Below, piece after piece: positions 24,016-31,895 of a stretch of 42,849 nucleotides of DNA (within the stretch, counting starts at the first letter, position 1; each line of letters opens with the position of its first letter). The position numbers were made by a program, and so were the translations under genes. The notes beneath the pieces were generated by a model. It made no database searches and was not told the origin of the DNA. It saw only the letters and a list, made by a program, of their open reading frames with translations. The DNA is from Acidobacteriaceae bacterium. Its GTDB lineage: Bacteria; Acidobacteriota; Terriglobia; Terriglobales; Acidobacteriaceae. The stretch covers positions 1 to 42,849 of the forward strand of contig PMUM01000473.1 of the NCBI GenBank assembly GCA_003166855.1, read 5' to 3'.

Positions 24016-24804
24016 TCACAATCCCTTATACATGCCGCCGTCAACCAGCACGGTCTGGCCCGTCACGTAGGACGCGCGCTCTGACGCAAGCCAGACAACG
24101 GTGTCGGCCAACTCACGCGGCTCACCCAGTCGCTTGAGCGGAGCATCGCTGGCCCAGGCGTCGAAAATCTCCTGCTCGTTCTTGCCCGACGCCGCAGATC
24201 GGGCTTTGGCCAGCTCTTTCAGACGGTCCGTCGCCGTAAACCCAGGACCGACGTTGTTGACTAGGATTCCGTCTTTGCCGAACTCGTTGGCGAGACTTTT
24301 TACCAATCCCACAACCGCCGCACGCACCGCGTTCGAAAGCACAAGATCAGCCACCGGCTGCTTGGTCGTGATCGACGTGATCGTGATGATGCGGCCCCAG
24401 TGTTTGCGCTGCATGTGGGGAATCACTTCACGCGCGAAATAGACCGTGCTCAGGAAGTTCAGCTCAATGGCGCGCTGCCAGTCGTCGAGCGTGGCCGCGA
24501 GGAATCCTTTCGCCGGAGGGCCGCCGGCGTTCGTCACGCAAATGTCGACGCTGCCAAACTTGCTGGCCACGGCGGCAACAAAGCGGCTGACCGCAGCCGG
24601 GTCGCCAACGTCGAAGGCTTCGGCGAAGACTTCCACGTTGTGCTGCTTTCTGATCTTCTCTGCGGCAGCCTGCAGCGTTTGCTCATTGCGCGCGCACATG
24701 GCGACGCGGCACCCTTCCGCGGCAAACGCTTCGGCCGTGGCCAGGCCAAGTCCCTGACTGGACGCGGCGACCAGGGCTACACGATTCTTCAGTCCCAAGT
24801 CCAT
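24016..24804 (-). CDS. Short-chain dehydrogenase/reductase lacking the Tyr-x3-Lys pair
   Basis: The 262-residue Rossmann protein has the cofactor loop ASSQGLG (14-20), NAGGPPAKGF near 92 and a typical C-terminal TGQTVLVDGGMYKGL. These mark it as an SDR, 3-oxoacyl-reductase-like. At the active site, however, the Ser of TITSIT is followed 13 and 17 residues later by Ser and Arg (LSNAVR) instead of the catalytic Tyr and Lys. I recall an SDR subfamily with this LSNxxR pattern, so the change is probably ancestral rather than decay. The reaction is uncertain. An inverted repeat lies just upstream of its ATG, in the gap shared with the divergent PLP-enzyme gene. Confidence 0.9.
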   Translation of the reverse strand: MDLGLKNRVALVAASSQGLGLATAEAFAAEGCRVAMCARNEQTLQAAAEKIRKQHNVEVFAEAFDVGDPAAVSRFVAAVASKFGSVDICVTNAGGPPAKGFLAATLDDWQRAIELNFLSTVYFAREVIPHMQRKHWGRIITITSITTKQPVADLVLSNAVRAAVVGLVKSLANEFGKDGILVNNVGPGFTATDRLKELAKARSAASGKNEQEIFDAWASDAPLKRLGEPRELADTVVWLASERASYVTGQTVLVDGGMYKGL

Positions 24805-24813
24805 GGTTGAGTA

Positions 24814-24838
24814 AGAAACGTCGAGTCAAAACGTTTCT
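24814..24838. promoter_or_regulatory. Inverted repeat in a divergent intergenic region
   Basis: AGAAACGT and ACGTTTCT form perfect 8-bp arms with a 9-base spacer. They start 10 bases upstream of the SDR start and sit 92 bases before the divergent PLP-enzyme gene. Size and position fit a repressor or dimeric-regulator site. The regulator is unknown. Confidence 0.35.
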
Positions 24839-24929
24839 GTACGAATGGGGAATTATAAATGGTCGCGCGCCGCGCTTTCGCTTGCCCCAAGCGAATCTCC
24901 GCAATTACTCTGGAGGCTGTGAGGTAGCC

Positions 24930-26132
24930 ATGCCACGGAAGACCCGCCGTCCTGAAACCGCCGCTGTCCATGGGGCGGCTGACCTGGAAAAGAAGAACGG
25001 TCCGGTCGGCACGCCGATCTATCAGACCTCAACGTTTGAGGTCACCGACAACGACGAGCAGCAACGCGTGACCACGACCGACCGCTACTACACGCGCTGG
25101 GGAAATCCGACGAACACCGTGGCCGAGCAGGCCGTGGCCGCAATCGAAGGGACGGAAGGCTCGCGCACGTTCGCTTCCGGCATGGGCGCGATCACCACCA
25201 CGATCCTGGCGTTTCTCAAAGCCGGCGATCACATTGTCGCGCAGCGCGACGTCTACGGCGGGGTCATGAAGTTCTTCTCGCAGTGGCTGCCGAGGATGGG
25301 AATTGAGACGACCTTCGTCGATACCAACGATTACGAGCACGCGGCGCGGGCTATCCGACCGAATACGCGGATGCTGTATCTGGAGTCACCGACCAATCCT
25401 TCGCTGCGCGTGGTCGACGTCAAGAAGGCCGCGGCGCTGGCCCGGCAGCACAAGCTGCTCAGCATGATCGACAGCACTTTCTGCACCCCGATCAACCAGC
25501 GTCCGTCGGAGTACGGCATCGACCTGGTGATGCACTCAGGCACGAAGTACTTAAGCGGGCATGCAGACCTGACCTGCGGCGTGGTGAGCGGGCGGCAGGA
25601 ACTGATGGACCAGATTTGGGAGACGCGCACCACCCTCGGCAACTGCATGGACCCACATGCCGCGTGGATGCTGATCCGAGGGCTGAAGACGCTGGCGGTG
25701 CGGGTGGCGCGGCAGAACGAGAATGCAATGCGGGTGGCGGAATTCCTGGAGCAGCATGCGAAGGTGAAGTGGGTGCATTATCCGTTTCTCCAGAGCCATC
25801 CGCAGCACGCCATTGCACGCGAGCAAATGAGCGGCGGCGGCGGCATGGTCACGTTTGAGGTCGAGGGCACGGGCGAGGATGCGCGGCGGGTGAGCGAGGC
25901 GATGCGCCTGTTCACGCTGGCGACGAGCCTGGGCGGAGTGGAGTCTCTGGTGTCGATCCCGGTGCTGACGTCGCATGCCATGATCTCTGCCGAACAGCGC
26001 GCGGAAATGGGTGTAACCGAGCAGATGGTGCGGCTATCGGTGGGCATCGAGAGCGTGGAAGACTTGATCGCGGATCTGGAGCGGGCGCTGGAGGCAGTCG
26101 CAGCGCCGGCAACGGTCGCAATAAAATATTAA
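24930..26132 (+). CDS. Cys/Met-metabolism PLP enzyme (cystathionine gamma-synthase/lyase type)
   Basis: The 400-residue protein has the full Cys/Met-metabolism PLP pattern. It shows the N-terminal TPIYQTSTF, RWGNPTNTVAEQAVAAIEG, the cofactor loop ASGMGAIT, YLESPTNPSLRVVD, and the PLP-binding Lys206 in HSGTKYLSGHADL. The C-terminal GGVESLVSIPV and VRLSVGIES bind the substrate carboxylate. Family members make or split cystathionine, homocysteine or methionine. The sequence alone does not choose between synthase, beta- or gamma-lyase. The ATG at 24930 is chosen because of GAGG five bases upstream and because family homology starts there; the frame extends 41 codons further upstream without good support. 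Confidence 0.93.
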   Translation: MPRKTRRPETAAVHGAADLEKKNGPVGTPIYQTSTFEVTDNDEQQRVTTTDRYYTRWGNPTNTVAEQAVAAIEGTEGSRTFASGMGAITTTILAFLKAGDHIVAQRDVYGGVMKFFSQWLPRMGIETTFVDTNDYEHAARAIRPNTRMLYLESPTNPSLRVVDVKKAAALARQHKLLSMIDSTFCTPINQRPSEYGIDLVMHSGTKYLSGHADLTCGVVSGRQELMDQIWETRTTLGNCMDPHAAWMLIRGLKTLAVRVARQNENAMRVAEFLEQHAKVKWVHYPFLQSHPQHAIAREQMSGGGGMVTFEVEGTGEDARRVSEAMRLFTLATSLGGVESLVSIPVLTSHAMISAEQRAEMGVTEQMVRLSVGIESVEDLIADLERALEAVAAPATVAIKY

Positions 26133-26594
26133 CTATTAGCTATGATGGACCGAGGATGTCGAGCCCGCAGGGAGCTTGGCTGGCGACGACGCCGTTCCCG
26201 AGGGTTCGGTGATCTGGGCGGAAGCTTCGAGGAGCGCTCGGATATATGCTCCAGATTTTTTTTGCAAATCTCGGATAAAATCCCTGAAATCAATGACTTG
26301 TATTTTTGGGATACGCCAAAATATTACATTTAAAGGACTTACGCGTAAAATATTGCAACGCAAGGACTTATCTTGTCGAGGAATTGCCAAGTGCTTTGGA
26401 ATCAATGCTGACTCCGGCTGTGCATATCTAAAATCCTCATTCCACGAGAGTTGCGGCTTGAATCGCGGCGCGCAGTACCTCAGCCCGACAGCATTCAATT
26501 TTCAAAGAGCTATTGCAAACGACTAGTATGTGACGCGGGTTGGATGAAGTCAACGGAGAAATCCGGTTGAGGCGGATTACTCGAGAACTTGTTT
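26133..26594. other. AT-rich gene-free island
   Basis: No convincing gene is seen in about 460 bases between two convergent genes. Base composition drops well below the surroundings around 26245-26370. A nine-base direct repeat (aaggactta) occurs at 26333 and 26362. The plus frame ending at 26526 and the minus frame 26136-26498 lack ribosome binding sites and protein-like composition. It may be a relic of a lost gene or mobile element. Confidence 0.5.
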
Positions 26595-26626
26595 CCAAAA
26601 TGGAACCGGCCTCTTGCGAGGCCGGG
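26595..26626 (-). terminator. Rho-independent terminator of the TonB-dependent receptor gene
   Basis: On the minus strand a stem ccggcctc / gaggccgg with a GCAA loop is followed by TTCCATTTT. It lies about 25 bases after the receptor stop codon. Confidence 0.8.
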
Positions 26627-26651
26627 TTTGTGGCTATGGGGTGGTGATCGG

Positions 26652-29600
26652 TTAGAAGATAAACTTGGCACCAAATTGGAGGATGCGAGCAAGGTGCGCG
26701 CCATTCACTTCGAACAGAGTGGCGGCGCTGGGCCCAAGGCAACTGGAGTCACCGGCGGAATAGGGGGCTAATGGGCCGGTACAGGTCATCGAACCGGAGA
26801 AGCCATTCCACTGGGTGTGGTTGAAGATGTTGAAAGCTTCGGCGCGGAACTCGAAGGCCATGCTCTCCTTTATGGCGAAGTGTTTGAACAGAGCCATGTC
26901 GAAGTTTTCGCGGCCCGGATTGCGCACCGAGTTCCTGCCTGCGTTACCGAAGGTCAACCCCTGCGGCAAGGCAAAAGCACCGGGGTTGTTGAAGAACTTC
27001 GAGTAACTGGGCCCTGCCAGTTCGCTGTTGGGGGGAATGTTGGAGTTGGGGTTGCCAATCAGGTCTGGGAACGAACCCGTACCAACGCCGTTGCCGACTC
27101 CGGCGTTGTCACCATAGGTTGTACCGTTGGTGACGTTCACTGGTGTACCGGTGGCAAAGGTCGCGATGCCGGAATACTCCCATCCGCCGAGGAGCGAGTG
27201 AGTGAGACCGGTCTTCTTGAACAGCGGGATGTCGTAAACCCAGCCGGCATTGAACATGTGGCGCTCGTCAAAATTGGAACTGGCGCGAGTCAAGGCGGGA
27301 TTGTAGGAGTTGACGAAGGTGCCGTCATAACGATCGGATGAATCGTCGATGGAGTGGCTGTAGGTGTAAGCGGCAGTCAGGTTCAAAGCTCCCACACTCT
27401 TGCGAGCTGAAACCTGGAGAGCGTTGTAGTTGGAATTCGCCTGATTCTCGAGACGCGTGATGGTGTTCACGCCGAGGAAGGGGCGATAGTAAGAGGAGGT
27501 GTTGCCGCAGGCAACGGCCAAGTTGGTGGCCCATCCTCCAACCTGGGGAATGGCATTCGTAAAGGTTGTGCCAGGACCGGCGGAGGCCGTGGCCACGGCA
27601 GTCGCTGGGTCAATGGTGACGGCAGCGCAATCGGTCGCCGTGATAGGCTGTCCGGCTTTATACGGATTTTGCGAGGCCGCAACGGGGTATAGCTGATTGA
27701 GGTCGCGCTGCAAGCCGAGATGGGTTCCCTTGCTGCCGACATAGGAAACGGTCATCACGCTGTGGCCCGAGAATTCGTGCTGCACATCAAGGTGCCACTG
27801 CTGCATGTAAGGCCAAATGGCTTTGTTGGGAATCGAGTAGAAGCTCAACGGAAACGTAGGAGCTATGCCTCCGGTGGAGGCTCCAATGTTGCTGTAGCCA
27901 GGAATGTTGTTCTGCGTCGCGCTCTGCAGCAACGGCGAAGTTTGTGATTCCATTCCCTCGGTGTCGGCTTCGTTCCCGTTGGCATGTTCATAGAAGATGC
28001 CATAGCCGCCGCGGAGGGCGGTCTTGCTGTTGCCGAACACGTCGTAGGCAAAGCCGATACGAGGTGCGGGGTTGAACAGATGTCCCTGCAGGCAACCGGG
28101 ATGTGAGTTGCCGCCGACCACGGCGGAAAATCCATCGAAGGTATACGTTCCACCCGAACCGCCGCACTGCACCAGGCCGAGAAGCGGGTTGCCACCGGTG
28201 AGAGAACCAGCCGTACAGGTTAGATCGCCTGGTGCGCAAAGGGTAGGCGCATTGGCGATGCCGGCGGTGTAAACGGCCGGATTCCAGTTGTAAGCATGTT
28301 GATAGCGATCGCGGTACGTTCCAAATAAGCTAATACGTAAACCCAGGTTGAGAGTTAGACGGTCGGTCACGCGCCAGTCATCCTGGGCATAGGGCTCGAC
28401 GATCTTGTACCGGTTGTAGAACTTCACTTGGTTGCTGCCTTGCGAAAAGCTCGCAATGTTGCCCATCAGCATATCGGCGAAGGCGTTGCCCGTCCCCAGG
28501 GGCAGGCCACCGGGAACGGTTACGCCGGCCGAGGCCTTGTCGAAGCTAAGAGCGCCGTTCAGCTGAAGTTGGCTCAGTTCGTTCTTCTGCGCGGCGACAA
28601 AGTACGCACCAAACGTCAAGTTGTGCCGTCCGATGATTTTGGTCATGTTGTCGCGGTAGGTATAGGTGGGATTGGAGTTGTATGCCCCCTCAGGCCACAC
28701 ACCTTCGGGATCCTGGCCAAACCCGCCTCCGTACACGTTCACTCCGGCGCCGACATTCATCTCTGGGAGCTTCCCTCCAGCACCATTGTTGTAGAGGTAG
28801 CCCATGGTGAAGCCCGGGGCTTGGGAAAGCTGCCAGTAGCCCTCCGACTTAAACGAGATGTGATCGGTGGTGTAGCTGGCGACGAATTCGTTGAGCAGGG
28901 TAGGCGAGATGGTGCTGGTCAGACGTGCGACCAAGCTGATTCCCGGTCCGGTAAAGAACGTTTGTGAGGTGGGGAAGTTGCCTATGTCCCAGATTGGGCC
29001 GGGTTCGAGAGTTGTCCAAGAATCATGGATGTAGCGAAAAGTAACGCGATTGTGGTCCGTAATGTTGTGGTCGATGCGGAACAGCTCTTCGCGCCAGTTT
29101 GTAGGCAGAGTGCTATTCGTGTTGTAGACGGCAGCAGCCGGATTGTCGGCGGTACCCACCGGAATCAGTGGCAGGAGGGCTGCAGCGGTTGCTGAAACCG
29201 GCACCTGGTTATTCGGAAAGGCGAGCCCAGTGGCCGGATTAATGGGACAATCGGCGAACGAATTGTTCGCGGCGACGTTAGGACAGACGTCGGTGAAATC
29301 GCCTGTGCGCTCATGGCTGTACGGCACCGGCACGTTATAACTAGCCGGAAGCCGATCTTTGCGCCACTCCTGCGACCAGAAGAAGAAAGTCTTCTGCTTG
29401 TCCTTGTTGTAGACTCCGGGGATGTACACCGGGCCGCCGAAGGTATAACCGTAGTCGTTCTTCTTGTAGGGAGGAGCGACGCCCGTGCCGCCGGCGTCTG
29501 TGCTGTTGAAGTAATTCTGCGCGTTGAAGAAGTCGTTGCGCACAAACTCGTAGGCATCGCCGTGGAACTTATTCGTCCCGCCCTTGGTTTCAACCTCGAC

Positions 29601-30317
29601 CGTGCCGGAACCGTTGCGGCCGTACTGGGCGCCATAGTTCGAGGTGAGTACTTTGAACTCAGCAATGGCGTCGATGCTGGGATAGACGTTCAGCGTGCCG
29701 TTGCTGCCGTTGTCCATGTTGTCGCCGCCGTCGAGTTCCCAGTTGTTGTACTCGGTGCGACCGCCATTCATGCTAAAGGCGACGCTGCCGTTGATGCCGA
29801 CCTGCGGCTCATCCATTCCGGTCTGGTTGCTCACGCCCGGGACCAGGCTCACCAAGGTCGTGAAATTCCGGCCGTTGAGTTCGAGCTGGGTAAGTTCTTT
29901 CCCGGTGATTGTGCCCGCGAGTTCGGAGGACTGGGTCTCGACTTGGGCCACGTTGGCGCCTTCGACGATGATCTCTGTGCTGATGGCGCCAACTTCGAGG
30001 GTGACGTCGACACGGGCTTTTTCCCCCACGTCCAGCACCACGCCCTTGGCCTGATATTTCTTAAAGCCGGTGGCGGTAACGATGATGTTGTAGTTGCCGG
30101 GCTGTAAGGCGGACTCGTTATACTCGCCGGTGGAGTTCGTGGCCATCTGGCGGGTAATGCCGCGTTCGGGACTGGTGACCACGACGGTGGCGCCGGCAAT
30201 CGCGGCTCCCGAAGGATCCTTCACTGTCCCTGTAATCGATCCGGTCTGAGCCCAAGCGGCTCCGCAGAACGTTACGACCAACAGCACGACCTGTAACAGC
30301 ACTCGATGAGATTTCAT
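26652..30317 (-). CDS. Oar-like TonB-dependent receptor
   Basis: The 1,221-residue outer-membrane protein starts with a signal peptide ending AAWAQ. A carboxypeptidase-regulatory-like beta domain follows at about 27-110 (GSITGTVKDPSGAAIAGATVVVT), then a plug domain (LNGRNFTTLVSLVPGV, SIDAIAEFKVLTSNYGAQYG). A long barrel ends in the aromatic FGAKFIF, as expected for BAM-assembled proteins. Oar-type receptors are numerous in acidobacteria and are thought to import oligosaccharides or other large nutrients. The ligand here is unknown. The ATG at 30317 has GGGGAGAG seven bases upstream; the GTG six bases earlier is too close to it. The promoter region has CRP-like and LacI-like sites, and a LacI-family gene lies directly upstream, pointing to sugar-controlled expression. 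Confidence 0.95.
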   Translation of the reverse strand: MKSHRVLLQVVLLVVTFCGAAWAQTGSITGTVKDPSGAAIAGATVVVTSPERGITRQMATNSTGEYNESALQPGNYNIIVTATGFKKYQAKGVVLDVGEKARVDVTLEVGAISTEIIVEGANVAQVETQSSELAGTITGKELTQLELNGRNFTTLVSLVPGVSNQTGMDEPQVGINGSVAFSMNGGRTEYNNWELDGGDNMDNGSNGTLNVYPSIDAIAEFKVLTSNYGAQYGRNGSGTVEVETKGGTNKFHGDAYEFVRNDFFNAQNYFNSTDAGGTGVAPPYKKNDYGYTFGGPVYIPGVYNKDKQKTFFFWSQEWRKDRLPASYNVPVPYSHERTGDFTDVCPNVAANNSFADCPINPATGLAFPNNQVPVSATAAALLPLIPVGTADNPAAAVYNTNSTLPTNWREELFRIDHNITDHNRVTFRYIHDSWTTLEPGPIWDIGNFPTSQTFFTGPGISLVARLTSTISPTLLNEFVASYTTDHISFKSEGYWQLSQAPGFTMGYLYNNGAGGKLPEMNVGAGVNVYGGGFGQDPEGVWPEGAYNSNPTYTYRDNMTKIIGRHNLTFGAYFVAAQKNELSQLQLNGALSFDKASAGVTVPGGLPLGTGNAFADMLMGNIASFSQGSNQVKFYNRYKIVEPYAQDDWRVTDRLTLNLGLRISLFGTYRDRYQHAYNWNPAVYTAGIANAPTLCAPGDLTCTAGSLTGGNPLLGLVQCGGSGGTYTFDGFSAVVGGNSHPGCLQGHLFNPAPRIGFAYDVFGNSKTALRGGYGIFYEHANGNEADTEGMESQTSPLLQSATQNNIPGYSNIGASTGGIAPTFPLSFYSIPNKAIWPYMQQWHLDVQHEFSGHSVMTVSYVGSKGTHLGLQRDLNQLYPVAASQNPYKAGQPITATDCAAVTIDPATAVATASAGPGTTFTNAIPQVGGWATNLAVACGNTSSYYRPFLGVNTITRLENQANSNYNALQVSARKSVGALNLTAAYTYSHSIDDSSDRYDGTFVNSYNPALTRASSNFDERHMFNAGWVYDIPLFKKTGLTHSLLGGWEYSGIATFATGTPVNVTNGTTYGDNAGVGNGVGTGSFPDLIGNPNSNIPPNSELAGPSYSKFFNNPGAFALPQGLTFGNAGRNSVRNPGRENFDMALFKHFAIKESMAFEFRAEAFNIFNHTQWNGFSGSMTCTGPLAPYSAGDSSCLGPSAATLFEVNGAHLARILQFGAKFIF

Positions 30318-30461
30318 GGTCACGCTCTCCCCGTGGGCGCGGGCATTGCCCTGCGCTGGTTCAGTCAGCTCTTGCCGCGTTTCTTCCGAGCCTCACGGCC
30401 CGGGGCTGCATTTTCGATGGACACGTCGGCCCGACAGTGGATTGAGACCCAGGTCGGGCGT

Positions 30462-30477
30462 ATTAAAACGTATGAAT
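30462..30477. promoter_or_regulatory. Possible LacI-family operator
   Basis: Imperfect dyad attaaaacgtatgaat centred on CG (5 of 7 arm positions pair), the type of site bound by LacI-family dimers. It overlaps the transcription start predicted from the -35/-10 boxes. The neighbouring LacI-type gene is the obvious candidate regulator. Confidence 0.35.
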
Positions 30478-30505
30478 AGTGCTTTTACAGGGTATCTACT
30501 GTCAA
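30476..30505 (-). promoter_or_regulatory. Predicted sigma-70 promoter of the receptor gene
   Basis: On the minus strand a perfect -35 TTGACA (30505-30500) is followed after 18 bases by CACTAT (30481-30476), a mediocre -10. Transcription would start near 30470, leaving a leader of about 150 bases. Confidence 0.45.
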
Positions 30506-30521
30506 GAAAAAAGCGAAAGAA

Positions 30522-30537
30522 AGTGAGCCGGATCACA
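30522..30537. promoter_or_regulatory. CRP/FNR-family-like binding site
   Basis: On the minus strand the sequence is TGTGA-TCCGGC-TCACT. It matches nine of the ten defined bases of the E. coli CRP consensus TGTGA-N6-TCACA. The centre is about 60 bases upstream of the predicted start, the usual position for class I activation. Whether the host has a CRP with this specificity is unknown. Confidence 0.45.
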
Positions 30538-30593
30538 TAAGTTTCTGCGCCCATCCGTGAGCGCTCGTTCCCCAATGATTGCCCACCAACCGC

Positions 30594-31640
30594 TCACAGC
30601 AAGCTGCGCGTCGACTCCCGCACCACCAACTCCGGCGCGACCTTGCGATGGGTAGCGATGATTTCGCGCTTTTCCAGCACGCCGTTGATGCCGTCGAGCA
30701 CGATTCCCACGGCCGACGCACCCATGGCTTCCATGGGCTGGCGGACCGTGGTGAGCGACGGCGAGTACAGTGCGGAGGTCGCGACGTCGTCGAAACCGAT
30801 CACCGAGCAATGCTCCGGCACCCGCACTCCGGCCCGGTTGAGCGCACGAATGGCGCCGAAGGCGCTCATATCATCGAAGGCCAGCAACGCGGTGAAGGGA
30901 CGCTTCTGCTTGATCAGTTCGTCGGTGAGCTTCTGTCCCGATTCGAAGCTCGACACGGGATCGCGCGACTCCGGCAATTCCATGATCAGTCGGGAATCGA
31001 GTTCCAGGCCGCATTCTTTGGCGCAGTTGCGGATGCCGCGCCATCGTGGAGAGCTATCAGTCAGCGCTTTAGGTCCGCGGATGAATGCGATCTTGCGGTG
31101 CCCCAGAGAGTGCAGATGTTCGAGCGCGAGGTAGCCGCCGACTTCGTTGTCGACGATGATGGAACTGATCGTGTCGGTCTTCAACTCGCAGCCGATCATC
31201 GCCGTGGGAATGCTGCTCTTCTCCAGATCGCCAAGCAGGTTGATATCGAGGAAAAGCCAGTTGGCGAGCACGATCAGGGCTTCAATGCGGCGGTCGAGTA
31301 GCATCTCGAGGTAGCGCTCGAAGCGGCTGCGCTCGTTGTGCACGTCGGTGAGAATTGGCAAATACGACGACTGGTAGAGTGTGTTTTCAATGCCGCGGAG
31401 CACTAGCGTGCAGTAGGGATCGGTCATGTCGAAAACCATGACGCCGACGGTGTGGCTGCGTTTGCTGCGCAGGGAGCGCGCGAACTGGTTGGGACGGTAG
31501 CCGAGCTTCTGGGCCGCGCGCTCGATGCGCTTCTTGGTAACCGCGGGAATGTAGCGTGCCAGCGGTGCGTTGTTCAACACGATCGACACGGTGGTCGAGG
31601 AAAATCCGCTTTCCTTCGCCACGTCACGAATGGTTACCAT
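30594..31640 (-). CDS. LacI-family transcriptional regulator
   Basis: The 348-residue protein starts with the LacI helix-turn-helix and hinge (VTIRDVAKESGFSSTTVSIVLN, YRPNQFARSLRSKRSHTVGVM). A periplasmic-binding-protein-like effector domain follows to about residue 340, with the usual late motifs DDMSAFGAIRALNRAGVRVPEH, VIGFDD and LTTVRQPMEAMG. Such proteins bind a sugar or nucleoside and change DNA binding. It lies upstream of the TonB-dependent receptor gene on the same strand, so the receptor is its likely target. In the effector domain nothing visible identifies the ligand. Confidence 0.95.
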   Translation of the reverse strand: MVTIRDVAKESGFSSTTVSIVLNNAPLARYIPAVTKKRIERAAQKLGYRPNQFARSLRSKRSHTVGVMVFDMTDPYCTLVLRGIENTLYQSSYLPILTDVHNERSRFERYLEMLLDRRIEALIVLANWLFLDINLLGDLEKSSIPTAMIGCELKTDTISSIIVDNEVGGYLALEHLHSLGHRKIAFIRGPKALTDSSPRWRGIRNCAKECGLELDSRLIMELPESRDPVSSFESGQKLTDELIKQKRPFTALLAFDDMSAFGAIRALNRAGVRVPEHCSVIGFDDVATSALYSPSLTTVRQPMEAMGASAVGIVLDGINGVLEKREIIATHRKVAPELVVRESTRSLL

Positions 31641-31685
31641 CGCAGCCTTTGCGCCGGAACGAAATCGCGGCGCGGTTCTGAAGCT

Positions 31686-31812
31686 ATGTGGGGACAGCCG
31701 CCCTCGGCTGTCCGTCGATCGAAGCTCGACGATTTTGCTATAAACCGTCCGTCAGATGATCAGAAATCGGGCCTTCGGCCCGACGGACAGCCGAGGGCGG
31801 CTATCCCCACAT
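31686..31812. repeat. 127-bp inverted-repeat element
   Basis: Left arm 31686-31716 and right arm 31782-31812 are reverse complements at 30 of 31 positions. Each arm contains its own small palindrome (ggacagccgccctcggctgtcc), and the interior has another hairpin (gggccttcggccc). It lies in the divergent gap between the LacI gene and the TPR gene. The structure suggests a MITE-like or REP-doublet element with no coding capacity. Confidence 0.75.
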
Positions 31813-31895
31813 GTTTCAGGTGCGCTTTCAGACTCGGCGTTGCCGCTTGTATTGAAAGCGTACACTGGCGGACACTACAGCAGAGAGTAATACCA

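Noticed and set aside
24807-24929. Upstream extension of the Cys/Met PLP enzyme
   Set aside because: It crosses the divergent promoter region and its inverted repeat; the ATG at 24930 has a proper ribosome site.
26136-26498. Minus-strand 120-codon frame as a small gene
   Set aside because: No ribosome binding site, mixed composition, and it runs through the AT-rich island without any motif.
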